From Portulaca oleracea (lineage: Eukaryota; Streptophyta; Magnoliopsida; Caryophyllales; Portulacaceae), in NCBI GenBank assembly GCA_029582165.1, contig CM055893.1, forward strand, positions 27,617,679-27,681,678: 64,000 nt of DNA, in the 5' to 3' direction. The notes beneath the pieces are model-generated. The model was not told the DNA's origin. It made no database searches and worked only from the letters and a program-made list of their open reading frames with translations. Both the position numbers and the translations under genes were made by a program. Positions 32,530-45,112 of the stretch are shown piece by piece; position 1 is the first letter of the stretch; every line of letters starts with the position of its first letter.

Positions 32530-33781
32530 CTATGTCTTTCTACTCAATGCATCAGCCACTGAGTTTGCCTTTCCTGGGTGGTATTGAATGGTTAAGTCAT
32601 AGTCCTTCAGAAGCTCTAACCATCTACGCTGCCTCAGGTTTAACTCTTTTTGCGTAAAAATGTACTTGAGACTTTGGTGATCTGAAAAGACTTTAGTCGA
32701 TACCCCATACAAATAATGTCTCCAAATCTTTAAGGCAAACACAACAACGGCTAACTCCAAATTATGTGTGGAGTAATTCATTTCATAGGGTTTCAATTGC
32801 CTAGAAGCGTACGCGATGACCTTATCATCTTGCATAAGCACACATCCCAACCCACGCTTGGATGCATCGCTATAAGTCACATATTCTTTTCCTTCGACAG
32901 GTAGGGTTAGCACCGGGGCTGAAGTGAGTCTTTTCTTAAGCTCTTGAAAGGCTCCTTCACACTTTGTCGTCAACTCAAACTTTGTTGTCTTTTTTAGCAA
33001 ATTGGTCAATGGTAGGGCAATTTTTGAAAAATTCTGTATGAATCTCCGATAATATCCTGCTATACCTAAGAAACTCCTTACCTCAGTAATGGTCGCTGGC
33101 CTAGCCCAATTCATGACTGCAGCGACCTTCTGCGGATCAACTTTGATTCCTACCTTAGTCACAATATGCCCCAAAAATGCAACTTCTTCTAGCCAAAAGT
33201 CACATTTATGCAATTTTGCGAATAGTTGGTGCTCTCTCAAGGTCTGTAGCACCATCCTTAGGTGCTGCTCATGTTCCTCTCGGTTTTTCGAAAAAACTAA
33301 AATATCATCAATGAATACAACCACAAATTTGTCTAGATATAATCTAAAGACTGGATTCATAAGATCCATGAATACCATTGGTAAGCCCAAATGGCATAAC
33401 TATGAACTCATAATGTCCATATGAGGCTCTAAAAGCAGTCTTAGGTATGTCCTCGGGCTTGATCTTCAATTGATGATAACCTGACCTTAAATCAATCTTT
33501 GAAAACACCCGGGCTCCTTGCAACTGATCAAACAAGTCATCAATTCGGGGAAGAGGATATTTATTCTTGATAGTAACTTTGTTCAAATCTCTATAATCTA
33601 TACATAGCCTAAGACTCCGATCTTTCTTCTTTACAAATAATACTAGTGCCCCCCAAGGTGACACGCTGGGCCTTATAAACCCTTTCTGAAGCAGGTCATC
33701 CAACTGTACTTTAAGCTCTTTCAATTCAGCAGGTGCCATCGTGTATGGTGCCTTGGAGATGGGTTGAGTATCTGACACCAA
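32530..33781 (-). pseudogene. Tekay unit B2 reverse transcriptase and RNase H
   Basis: RT reads [32 protein letters not shown] and [10 protein letters not shown]; RNase H reads [13 protein letters not shown] and [20 protein letters not shown] small deletion after FGLTN, where unit B1 has APAVF, causes a frame change near 33370. Otherwise this is the best-preserved RT-RNase H of the array. Confidence 0.85.
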
Positions 33782-34056
33782 TTCTATCTCAAATCCACTT
33801 CCCTCCTTGGGGGAACTTTGTAAATTCTTCAGGAAAAAACATCCGGGAACTCTCTCACTACTAGAATATTATTTAGACTCGTCTCTTGCTGCTTATCCTC
33901 AGATATGTAACATAGATACCTTATACCGCCATGCTGTAAAAGCTTCTTAGCTCTCACAAGAAATATTACCGAACAGTTTGCTCTCTCTGCTTCACCCTTG
34001 AAATAAATTTTTGCCTCCTAGTCTACTCTTCAATACTACTATTCCTTCATGGCACT

Positions 34057-34440
34057 TTATTTTCGCTCATCCATACCCAAAATGAGATCAAACTCAGCTA
34101 GGTCGATCTGAATAAGATTTGCAGGAGAGATCTCTTCAGCTATGCTAAGTGGAACGTCCACAAAGGTCTTATCATATTCTAAAAATTGTCCATTGGGCAA
34201 GCTAATTTGATATTTAACAAAGGTCCCAAGGTCATCTACTCCCAAGTTAGTAGCAATATGAGCAGAAATAAAGGAATGTGAAGCACCAGAATCAAATAAA
34301 GCAATCACAGGTTTAGAGGTCACTAATAGAGTTCTAGCGACCACCGTACCAGAGTTTGCTGCTTCTTTCTTCCCCATAGTGTAGGCTTTACCCACACTAG
34401 CTTGATTAGGTGGAGGAGGTGCTGGACGAGGGACTTGCGC
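34057..34440 (-). pseudogene. Tekay unit B2 protease, truncated
   Basis: It contains FDSGASHSFISAHIATNLGV and runs in frame from gag. About 19 bp are missing after LILGMD, so the frame ends in ERK. Further protease-to-RT sequence at 33782-34056 is present but frameshifted. Confidence 0.8.
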
Positions 34441-35542
34441 TGGTTTTGTCGTCCCTTGCTCTACAGTCAGTAATCTTTTTGGGCACGTAGCTGCTCGATG
34501 CTCACTACTACCACACCAGAAACACTTGTCGGTCCCAATTCTGCACTGGTTGGTCGTATGATTGGTCCAACCGCATTTCTGGCACGGCTCTGGCGTTAGC
34601 ACAGGTCGGTTTCTGGTTGGGTTGGGGGTTGGCTTTTTCGATGGTGCCTCGTCACAGTTATTAGCAATGCCTCTGTCATTCCATTTCCTCTTTGAACTTC
34701 CTTGATTTCCCTGATGTAAAGCTTTCAACTCTTTCCTTACTCGTTCTACCTCAGTTGGCCGCTCATATAATTCTTGCATGTTTTTGAACGGGTATCCTGC
34801 TAATTGACTTCTGATATACGGAGCTAAACCATTTTCAAACCTTGTCATTTCCATTCGCTCCGTGGCTACATAGTCGGGTGCAAGAATTCTTTTTCTTTTG
34901 CCGCATATTGCATTACCGACATAGTCGGGCCAGCTCATTAAACTTTGCCGCATATTGCATTACCGACATGTCTTGATTAAACATGTTTAGCTCCATAAAT
35001 TCTTTTTCTTTCTGGTGCTGTAAGGAAGCAAGATAGATCTGAGCCTTGAGGTCTACGAGAAAATCATTCCAAGTTAATTCCGCATTCTTGTACTTATCTT
35101 TCATAGTACTCCACCAAATATCAGCCTCCCCAGTTAGGTAAAAAGCTCAAATGGAAATCTTCCTTCCTTCGGGTACTCCAACTACCTCAAAGATTTTTTC
35201 TAAATTCCGAATCCATTCTTCAAGTTCTATTGGATTAAAACCTCCTATGTAACTCCTCGGGTTCCTCTTTGCTACCTTACCAGCATACTTATCTTCTTTT
35301 GGTGGGTTCTCTACGGAGTTATTGGGGTTTGGAATACGTCGTAAGAGTTCCTGAATAATTTTCCCCAAATACTCCGGATAAGGGGAACCAGGAGGGGGCA
35401 TCATAGCAGTGGAAGAACCTGGGTTTGAGGTAACCTGCGGGGAAACTTGGGGTCGTTGAATCTGCAGCTTATTCTCCTGGCTATCTGCCATTTCTTCCCT
35501 AGAATTTTCATGTGGAGATGTGTGCGACATACTACAATGCAA
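34441..35542 (-). pseudogene. Tekay unit B2 gag
   Basis: The N-terminus (MSHTSPHENSREEMADSQEN) and capsid region are present, with stops and shifts near 35147 and a roughly 55-bp duplication of the segment gcatattgcattaccgacat at 34905-34965. Both zinc knuckles are intact: CQKCGWTNHTTNQC and CFWCGSSEHRAATC. Confidence 0.8.
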
Positions 35543-37020
35543 ACATAAATTACCTTATTTAGTAACACAATAAATTCTGCCACCTGCCATAATCTGTAAT
35601 TCACCACAATATAAAACATTTAATCATTTCCTGCATTCCACAATTTCATATTGGCCCTTCATTACATTATAATGTCACTTTACAATGACTCCCAAAAAAA
35701 ATTGGGATTAAAACATCATCTTCCTTGTTGATGCTCCAAAATCCTTGAGCCACCTGTTTAGCAGATATATAAACACTTGCTTGCCACCATTACTTACACT
35801 ACTACTGAAATTACCCTAACCATCTACCTCACCCTCATCCAAAATTCACACGGGCGGCAATTAGTTATAGTTTAGTTGACCACTACAATACTTTCTTACA
35901 AGCACCATAAATACCAAAATACAAGCACCATGCCTACAACATATAAGCCAACCAACTATCAATCGAGCAAAATAAGTAAGCCCTAACTACCTACTCACCA
36001 TAGAAGGTTCTTTGGTCCGATCTTAACGATCCTTAGTGGGATCGTAGTCTTCATCATCCGAATCATTGGTTTCTTCAGATTTTGGGACTACTCTCGACCC
36101 ATGGTCTTCCTCGCTTTCTTCCTCATCGGAACTAATCTCGATGACTACGGGATCGGGAACATCGTGCACTATCTCCTCCCTGGGTTAAGGGGACATCGAT
36201 GGCAGGTGCGATAAGGGGAACCAGGAGGGGGCATCATAGCAGTGGAAGAACCTTGGTTTGAGGTAACCTGCGGGGAAACTTGGGGTCGTTGAATCTGCAG
36301 GTTATTCTCCTGGCTATCTTCCATTTCTTCCCTAGAATTTTCATGTGGATGATCACTTCATGATGTGTGCGACATACTACAATGCAAACATAAATTACCC
36401 TGTTTAGTAACACAATAAATTATCCCACCTGCCATAATTTATAATTCACCACAATATAAAACATTTAATCATTTCCTGCATTCCACAATTTCATATTGGC
36501 CCTTAATTACATTATAATGTCACTTTACAATGATTCCCAAAAAAAAAAATTGGGATTACAACATCATCTTCCTTAATGATGCTCCAAAATCCTTGAGCCA
36601 CATGTTTAGCAGATATATAAACACTTGCTTACCACCATTACTTACAGTAGTACTGAAATTACCCTAACCATCTACCTCACCCTCATCCAAAATTCACACG
36701 GGCGGCAATTAGTTACAGTTTGGTTGACCACTATAGTCCTTTCTTACAAGCATCATAAATACCAAAATACAAGCACCATGCCTACAAAATATAAGCCAAC
36801 CAACTATAAATCGAGAAAAATTAGTTAGCCCTAACAACTTCATCACCATATAAGGTTCTTTGGTCCGGTCTTAATGATCCTTAGTGGGATCGTAGTCTTC
36901 ATCATTCGAATCATTGGTTTTTTCAGATTTTGGGACTACTCTCGACCCATGGTCTTCCTCGCTTTCTTCCTCATCGAAACTGATCTCGATGACTACGGGA
37001 TCTGGAACATCGTGCACTAT
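35378..37020 (-). repeat. ~830-bp tandem duplication in unit B2
   Basis: The block covering the gag N-terminus, the ORF0-gag spacer and the ORF0 C-terminus occurs twice, at about 35378-36180 and 36208-37020. A short joining sequence (about 36181-36207) includes gggttaaggggacatcgatgg. Unit B1 has one copy. The second gag N-terminus cannot be part of a polyprotein. Confidence 0.8.
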
Positions 37021-37515
37021 CTCCACTCCGTCAGACTGGTGAGATTGAGCGGGAGAAGGATACGGGTTTACTTCCTCCTCTTCCTCACTTTCCTCTGGGT
37101 TTAGTGGAGGGGGAGGGTTTCCTCCTACAGCTTGCGGAGGTTGAGGTCCCAAAAGGTCGATGAAGTAATAAGGTATCTCCCATGTAGGAATACCCATATA
37201 ATCAGCTTACTCTTGAAGGGTTAACTCCAATGTAACAACTGTCCATGCTCCTAGAATTTGGAACCTCTCCTCATGCACATCCGGGTTACCCGTGTAAATA
37301 AAGTCATGATATCTATTTTTAAAACGTGTACATGGTTGATCGTAGGGGAAGGTTACCAAGAGACAGTGAGCCCTTGCCACCTCATCATGGTATCGTGAGT
37401 GTGGATTTTGCCTCAGGATGGCGAAATCTTGCAATAGTCGGGAGATGTGATTGGAGAATAAGTCCGCCGGTGCCATGAGGGTGGCATAAGGATTGGGTGT
37501 TTCCGGGTCCGCCAT
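36871..37515 (-). pseudogene. ORF0 upstream of gag, Tekay unit B2
   Basis: This is the homologue of 27738-28403: 214 codons from MADPETPNPYATLMAP to DYDPTKDH. Only one stop interrupts it, a TAA at 37207-37209 replacing the Tyr codon present in unit B1. The acidic tail is shorter than in B1, by an in-frame deletion. Stops in B1 and B2 are at different sites, so each copy decayed independently from an open frame. Confidence 0.65.
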
Positions 37516-37953
37516 CTACCAAAACAAACAAAAAAAAGAACAAATAAAATAAGAAACACACATAAATAAATAAACTAAGGCTAATAAAACTCATAATCAC
37601 CTATCTTATAAAATCTCTTACTCTTGGACCCGAGAACTTAGGATTTAATTCAAAATACCAATTGCAATTCAAACCACCAATCACAATTAAGACTTCAATA
37701 TTAATATGAATAAGTTTATGCTCCTAAGACACAACTCATTCCCTTAACCGTAATCTTCCTTCCGTTGGCTCCCAACTCACAAATCCTATTCACTTAATAA
37801 CTCATCAAGTATCCTCCACTACATCCAACTACACACTTCAGCAATTAAGAACACACATATTCAATACTTAAAACAATCCTCCTATATTCTGTAAATAATC
37901 CCTACTTTCCTACTATCACTTAATTCCAATTCTAAAAACTCTAACCTTGTTTT

Positions 37954-37965
37954 GCTCTGATACCA
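37954..37965 (-). promoter_or_regulatory. Primer-binding site, initiator tRNA-Met (unit B2)
   Basis: TGGTATCAGAGC on the minus strand, 4 bp from the LTR end. Confidence 0.85.
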
Positions 37966-37969
37966 AAAC

Positions 37970-40900
37970 TGTAACACCCACAGGTTATAATCACTAGATT
38001 AAATCTTAAACATAACTTAACCTAATGATTAGTGCAGAGGATTAAATAACCTAAGAGAGTTACCGCCGTTCACTAACATGAACTAGGCTAACAATACAAA
38101 CCCAAGGAAAAAAAACAAGAACCACATTACACTTACAATTCGAATTTAGATGGATTCCACAAACACCTACATGAACCAAAACACTTATAGTTCAACAAAA
38201 GCACCATTCAACCATCAATACTACAACTCCCAAAGAGTTTCCAAACATAACACACAAGAAAACCATGAACTCAGACTCAAAAAGTACCATTCACCATAAC
38301 TTATTTACATACAACTCCAACTTAACTTGTTCCCAAAAAGAAACACAAAGGAGCTACTACATACGACAAGATCACCTTTTATGCTTCCGAAGGTGTCTTA
38401 GCCGATTTTTCCCTGTAAGACTTTCTTTGTGATGGACCACCTAAAACAAAACATAAAAACTTTGCAAATGAGATAAACTCAATACGCATACCCCTATACA
38501 GTCAAGGAGTTATTAATTCGTTTTAGTTCGCGCATTTCAATTCATTTTGCAAACATTAAAAACAATAATAAACTTAACAATAAACAATAAGGAACAACAA
38601 TAACATGCTTTCCATATTATTATCTTTCATGGTCCCCTGCGTTGCGATCATCGGTCAAAGCCTCCGTATGCGCATACCCGGACCGATCGGGAGATCCGGA
38701 TGGGTTGACACTAGGTCAGATATTTACTATGGAATGCTCAAAGGCACGAATAACAATGGGTTGGGGCCATAATTAAGCGATAAAATAAGTAATCTTAACC
38801 ATTTTCAATATCATTACAGTTCTTTAATAAACTCAATCAAAAAGAGTTTTAAGAAGGGTACAGGCAATATGCGTTCCTTGAACTGGACCGATTAAAGAGT
38901 CACTAGCACTTGAACGGTCTTGAACAGGTAGTGGCAACGACCCCTTGGAGTTAACTTAAGATAAGAATAAAGAGATGATTTAGGTTGAGTTCCTAGGAGG
39001 GGAGGTTTCCTTGAATAAACAATAAAGCAAAAACTCAAAGAATTTGGAAGAATTCGGGAACCTTTAGGACACTAGAAAGGCATAACTCTTTCCTATATGT
39101 CTTGAAAATGTCGCAAGAGAATTCTTTGGATAGTTCTAATACAGAGTTCAACCCATAAACATACGCTTTAAGGAAGGAATTTATCGATAGAGCAAAGTTG
39201 TTTTGTTAACTAAATATAGACAAGAAGGACATTTTGGAAAGTTATAACTTAAGCTCTAGTTATCGGTTGGATGCGAACAACTACTCTATAGAAACCTTAT
39301 ATCGCAAACTATAACTCTTACGTTGATCAAAACCTCATATAAGTCTTAGAAGAGGTCTTAAAAGTATCTAGAGTAAGCTATGGTCACCATTATTTATGGG
39401 CAGTATTTAATTGCATAGCTACAAAGAATGAGTCATAACTTCCTCCCCCGAAATCCAATGAATGCACAATACCCCAATTCGGAAAGCTCGTGACACATAC
39501 AACAATTTTTGTTTTAATCACAAATTGATTTGAACAAGGGAAAAGGTCGGATTTTGTCCAAGAATACAGAGCATTCAAAATAAAATTCTGGGTAATTCCC
39601 GATTACTGTCTCATAGTCAGGGGCTCATAACTCTCACTCCCGACATCGTATAGCTACGCATCTTACCTTTCCGGAAAGCTCAATGAATCCTCTAAATCTT
39701 TCTTGTTGAACACTCAACCCAAAAATGCCTCTAAACAAATGAAAAACATGAGTTTTCAGACACCCTCCAAAATTCGTATTAAGACATGAGGTCTTACGGT
39801 TTTGGCCATAACTTTTGCTATACTTAACGAAATCTTACGATTCAAAAACCAGGGGTTAATTAAAGTCTTAAACTACCCATTCATGTAATAAAATAGGCTA
39901 ATTTCACACTCTACATTTCCTGTAATTTCCAGAATAAAGCACAATTAAAAAGAAATCCTCATTCTAAGTTTTGCTCTATACATGCAAGGTAAAATCTTAT
40001 TATTCCTCAAGCTCCTAAAGAAATTCTTCCCAAATTTAACATCACCACCCATAAAATTCCTTTCCTTGCCATCCAATTCCCATTCTAAGCACATGCATTC
40101 ACCTATTTGCACAAATTAGCACTCTTATAACTAAACTTCTAACATTTCTCTACTCGTGAGTCCCCTTAAACTCTCTTTACTTGTATCCAATAAACATGCA
40201 AGGAGATCGAATCTCGGAATTCCAAAAAAAAAAAAAACATGCATCCTCAAATGTGCACAATTAAACATAATTCTAAAGTTTCTTACTTGATTCACATTAA
40301 CCTCCACCATCTTTACTTACTAATTATCAATAGAAACCCTAAAAACACCACATTCACTTGATAATGTCTCAAAAGACTAATTATAACCAGAATTTTCATA
40401 AGCTTTCACCAATCGACCTAAACGATTTAATTTAAAAACTTAGGGTTTAGATGTTACCTTAGGAGAGAAGAGGAATTGAGAGAAGGAGAGGAAGAACGGG
40501 GCTAATTTGGCCGTCGCCGTCTGGTATGCCAATGGGCGGTCGTCGTCGGCCGGGCAGGGGGGGACGACAGTAGCAGTAGCCCAGCAGAGGAGGAGCGTAG
40601 ATGCCTAGGGGAGTCAGGAGTGTAGAGAGAGAAATTGTTTCTGAGTTTGAAATTAAAATGAGGGAGAATGAAGTGTGCCTTCTATTTTCTACTAAACAAA
40701 GATGGCCTACACCTCAACATTAGTGGGCTATCCAAAAAAAATAAGAGGAACATAGAATAGGCCTAACATATATTATTTCCACCATTTCAACCAAATACCA
40801 ATAATTTTGTTCCCGAATAAAATTTTACGAAACTAAACCACGAGAAATTTTACGAATAGAAAATTCATGAGTACCTAATTCCCCAATACTACTAAATTCG

Positions 40901-41135
40901 AGCCAAAATTTTCAGATAAAAGATCTGAATACTATGGTTTACTTGGAAGGATCGGTAAAACTATTAAAGAGACGTCACTTAAAAATTACTGTGATGGGGA
41001 GTTGGTGGTCGTTGCGCTGCTCAAGTCCTGCAAAACACACAGTTAGACGAATTGAAATGCGCGGCTTCGGTTAATCATTTGATTAGTTAGCTTAATTGCA
41101 CGATATTAGGGTCTAATTAACACTGGGTTATTACA
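37970..41135 (-). repeat. Tekay LTR 3, shared by units B2 and B3
   Basis: It is full length (about 3.17 kb), with ends TGTAATAACCC and GGTGTTACA on the minus strand. The GC-rich island near 40500-40560 again differs from LTRs 1 and 2, while flanking sequence is nearly identical. Confidence 0.85.
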
Positions 41136-41191
41136 GTCTACCCCCTTAAAGAAGTTTCACCCCAAAACTTTGAAAACAATAACTTTGCACA

Positions 41192-42679
41192 TTAGAAATT
41201 ACCTAAAAATAAATAAGGGTATTTGCTTTTCATATCCTCTTCAGTTTCCCAAGTGGCTTCGGAAGAGGTGTGATTTGCCCAGAGTACTTTTACCAAAGGA
41301 ATGTCCTTGGTACGCAGATGTTTGATTCGCCGATCCAAGACTTGAATGGGGATTTCTTCATAAGTTAAGTTTTGCTCTACTATTAGTGGTTCGGCCTCTA
41401 TCACATGATTTGGATCGGGAACATACTTTCGAAGTTGTGAAATATTAAATACATCGTTAACGTGTTCTAACTCAGAAGGCAATGCGAGCCTATAAGCTAC
41501 TGGGTTGACCTTTTCAATTATCTCATAAGGCCCAATATAACGAGGACTTAATTTTCCTCTGACGTTGAATCTTTGTACGCCCTTGGTTGGTGAAACTTTG
41601 AGAAATACCTTGTCCCCTACTTGAAACTCTAATGGTTTTCTTCCTTTATCAGCATAACTCTTTTGCCTGCTTTGAACGGTCTTGATATGTTGCTGGATTA
41701 CTCCAATTTTCTCTATTGTTTCTTGAATTAGATCAGGACCCACTATTAGGGTTTCATCCAGCTCGCTCCAACACAACGGGGTCCTGCATTTCCTACCATA
41801 GAGAGCTTCAAAAGGCGCCATTTGGATGGTAGCTTGATAACTGTTGTTATATGAGAACTCTACCAACGGTAATATTTACCCTTTCGGTTTGACCATCAGT
41901 CTCGGGATGATAAGAGCTACTAAAATTAAGTTTAGTGCCAAAAGCTTTTTGTAGAGCCGCCCAAAAACGAGACTGAAACCTTGAATCCCGGTCAGAGACT
42001 ATATCCTTTGGAATACCTTGTAGTCTCACTACTTCTCTGACATAGATGTTGGCTAACTTATCCACCTTCCAACCCTCATGTATAGGAATTAAAATGAGCA
42101 GATTTGGTCAAACGATCCACAAACCCAAATCGCATTTTTCTTGGTAACAGTCGTGGGTAAACCGATGATGAAACCCATAGATATTGAATCCCATTTCTAA
42201 GTGGGTATTTCCAAGGGTCTGAATTCACTTGCTGGCCGTTGATATTCAATTTTCACTTTTTGGCAAGTAAGACACTTATCTACCAAAGTCGCTATATCCT
42301 TTTTCATGTTAGGCCACCAAAATTTCTCTCGCAGGTCTCGATACATTTTGGTACCTCCTGGATGTACGGAGTACGGGGTATTGTGACCTTCATTCAGAAT
42401 TCTTTCTCTCAATCCCCCACTTTCAGGCACACACAATCGGTTTTGAAACCTTAGGGTCCCATCATCATGAATCATGAAGCCAAGCATCTTTCTTTTCTCT
42501 ACTCCGGAACGAATGTATATCAAATCCTTATCCACCAACTGTCCCATCTTAATCACCTCCAGGATAGATGCCTGGAACCGTAGACTGGCTAACCTTGATG
42601 CCACAGCTCCTTGACGTACTATTTCTATGCCTGCCTTTTGAACTTCTCGTGCCAACTGAGGCTGAACTATCCGAGGCAC
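41192..42679 (-). pseudogene. Tekay unit B3 integrase and chromodomain
   Basis: The C-terminal domain and chromodomain (YEEIPIQVLDRRIKHLRTKD, WETEEDMKSKYPYLF) are complete, with a short tail FLGNF. The core is damaged: sequence is missing between TERV and the C-terminal part (near 41870), removing the catalytic Glu region. The N-terminal zinc part (HPGGTKMYRDLREKFWWPNM, CLTC) lies at 42197-42400. Confidence 0.8.
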
Positions 42680-42691
42680 ACTTGGGCTATG

Positions 42692-43990
42692 CTATATCTT
42701 TCTACTCAATGCATCAGCCACTGAGTTTGTCTTTCCTGGGTGGTATTGAATGGTTAAGTCATAGTCCTTCAGAAGCTCTAACCATCTACGCTGCCTCAGG
42801 TTTAACTCTTTTTGCGTAAAAATGTACTTGAGACTTTGGTGATCTGAAAAAACTTTAGTCGGTACCCCATACAAATAATGTATCCAAATCTTCAAGGTAA
42901 ACACAACAGCGGCTAACTCCAAATCATGTGTGGGGTAATTCATTTCATAGGGTTTCAATTTCCTAGAAGCGTATGCGATGACCTTATCATCTTCCATTAG
43001 CACACATCCCAACCCACGCTTGGATGCATCGCTATAAATCACATATTCTTTTCCTTCGACAAGTAGGGTTAACACCGGGGCTGAAGTGAGTCTTTTCTTA
43101 AGCTCTTGAAAGGCTCCTTCACACTTTGTCGTCCACTCAAACTTTGTTGTCTTTTTGAGCGAATTGTTCAATGGTAGGGCAATTTTTTAAAAATTCTGTA
43201 TGAATCTCCGATAATATCCTGCTATACCTAAGAAATTTCTTACCTCAGTATTGGTCGCTAGCCTAGCCTAATTCATGACTGCAGCGACCTTCTGCGGATC
43301 AACTTTGATTCCTTCCTTAGTTACAATATGCCCCAAAAATGCCACTTCTTCTAGCCAAAAGTCACATTTATGCAATTTTGCGAATAATTGGTGCTCTCTC
43401 TAGGTCTGTAGCACCATCCTTAGGTGCTGCTCATGTTCCTCTCGGTTTTTCGAAAAAACTAAAATATCATCAATGAATACAACACCAAATTTGTCTAGAT
43501 ATAACCTAAAGACTTGGTTCATAAGATCCATGAATACCACTGGTGCATTGGTAAGCCCAAATGGCATAACTATGAACTCATAATGTCCATATCGGGTTCA
43601 AAAAGCAGTCTTAGGTATGTCCTCGGGCTTGATCTTCAATTGATGATAACCTGACCATAAATCAATCTTTGAAAACACCCCGGCTCCTTGCAACTGATCA
43701 AACAAGTCGTCAATTCAGGGAAGAGGATATTTATTCTTGATAGTAACTTTGTTCAACTCTCTATAATCTATACATAGCCTAAGATTCCGATCTTTCTTCT
43801 TTACAAATAATACTGGTGCCCCCCAAGGTGACACGCTGGGCCTTTTAAACCCTTTCTGAAGCAGGTCATCTAACTGTACTTTAAGCTCTTTCAATTCAGC
43901 AGGTGCCATCCTATATGGTGCGTTGGAGATGGGTTGAGTACCTGACACCAATTCTATCCCAAAGTCCACTTCCCTCCTTGGGGGTAACTT
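42692..43990 (-). pseudogene. Tekay unit B3 reverse transcriptase and RNase H
   Basis: RNase H ([20 protein letters not shown]) is open from 43171. The RT palm and thumb between 43172 and 43715 carry several shifts and stops. The N-terminal RT ([20 protein letters not shown]) is fused in frame with the protease. Confidence 0.8.
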
Positions 43991-44560
43991 AGTAAATTCT
44001 TTAGGAAAAACATCCGGGAACTCTTTCACTACTGGAATATTATTTAGAATCGTCTCTTGCTGCTTATCCTCAGATATGTAACTTAGATACCTTATACCAC
44101 CATGCTGTAAAAGCTTCTTAGCTCTCACAAGAGATATTACCGAACAGTTTGCTCTCTCCGCTTCACCCTTGAAATAAATTTTGCCTCCTAGTCTACTCTT
44201 CAATACTACTATTCCTTCATGGCACTTTATTTTCGCTCCATACTTTGTCAACATATCCATACCCAAAATGAGATCAAACTCAGCTAGGTCGATCTGAATA
44301 AGATTTGCATGAAAGATCTCTTCAGCTATGCTAAGTGGAACATCCACAAAGGTCTTATCACATTATAAAAATTGACCATTGGGCATGCTAATTTGATATT
44401 TAACAAAGGTCCCAAGGTCATCTACTCCCAAGTTAGTAGCAATATAAGCAGAAATAAAGGAATGTGAAGCACCATAATCAAATAAAGCAATCACAAGTTT
44501 AAAGTTCACTAATAGAGTTTTAGTGACCACCGTACCAGAGTTTGCTGCTTCTTTCTTCCC
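43991..44560 (-). pseudogene. Tekay unit B3 protease
   Basis: The active-site motif is altered to FDYGASHSF: the Ser after the catalytic Asp is Tyr. The C-terminal motif [15 protein letters not shown] is present. A stop near 44363 splits the frame. Confidence 0.8.
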
Positions 44561-45112
44561 CATAGTGTAGGCTTTACCCACACTAGCTTGATTAGGTGGA
44601 GGAGGTGCTGGACGAGGGACTTGCGCCGGTTTTGTCGTCCCTTGCTCCAGAGTCAGTAATCTTTTGGGGCACATAGCTGCTCGATGCTCAGTACTACCAC
44701 ACCAGAAACACTTTCGTTCCCAATTCTGCACTGGTTGGTCGTATGATTGGTCCTACCGCACTTCTTGCACGGCTTTGGCGTTGGCGCAGGTCGGTTTCTG
44801 GTTGGGTTGGGGGTTGGCTATTTTAATGGTGCCTCATCACGGTCATTTGCAATGCCTCTGTCATTCCATTTCCTCTTTGAACTTCCTTGATTACCCTGAT
44901 GTAAAGCTTTCAACTCTTTCCTTACTCGTTCTACCTCAGTTGCCCGCTCATATAATTCTTGCATGTTTTTGAACGGATATCCTGCTAATTGACTTCTGAT
45001 CTACAGAGTTAAACCATTTTCAAACCTTGTCATTTTCATTCGCTCCGTGGCCACATAGTCGGGTGCAAAACGGGCCAGCTCATTAAACTTTGCCGAATAT
45101 TGCATTACCGAC
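44561..45112 (-). pseudogene. Tekay unit B3 gag, part before the Athila insertion
   Basis: It holds the second knuckle CFWCGSTEHRAAMC and, frameshifted, the first. It is cut at 45112, where the Athila compound begins, and continues at 63848. Confidence 0.8.
45108..45112. repeat. Target site duplication CCGAC (left)
   Basis: CCGAC matches 63848-63852. The uninterrupted gag sequence in unit B2 reads gcattaccgacatgtcttga (34953-34972), with CCGAC once. Confidence 0.95.

Noticed and set aside
19653..41135. Three independent Tekay insertions side by side
   Set aside because: There is no host DNA or target duplication between units, and each inner LTR abuts a polypurine tract on one side and a primer site on the other, which fits shared LTRs.
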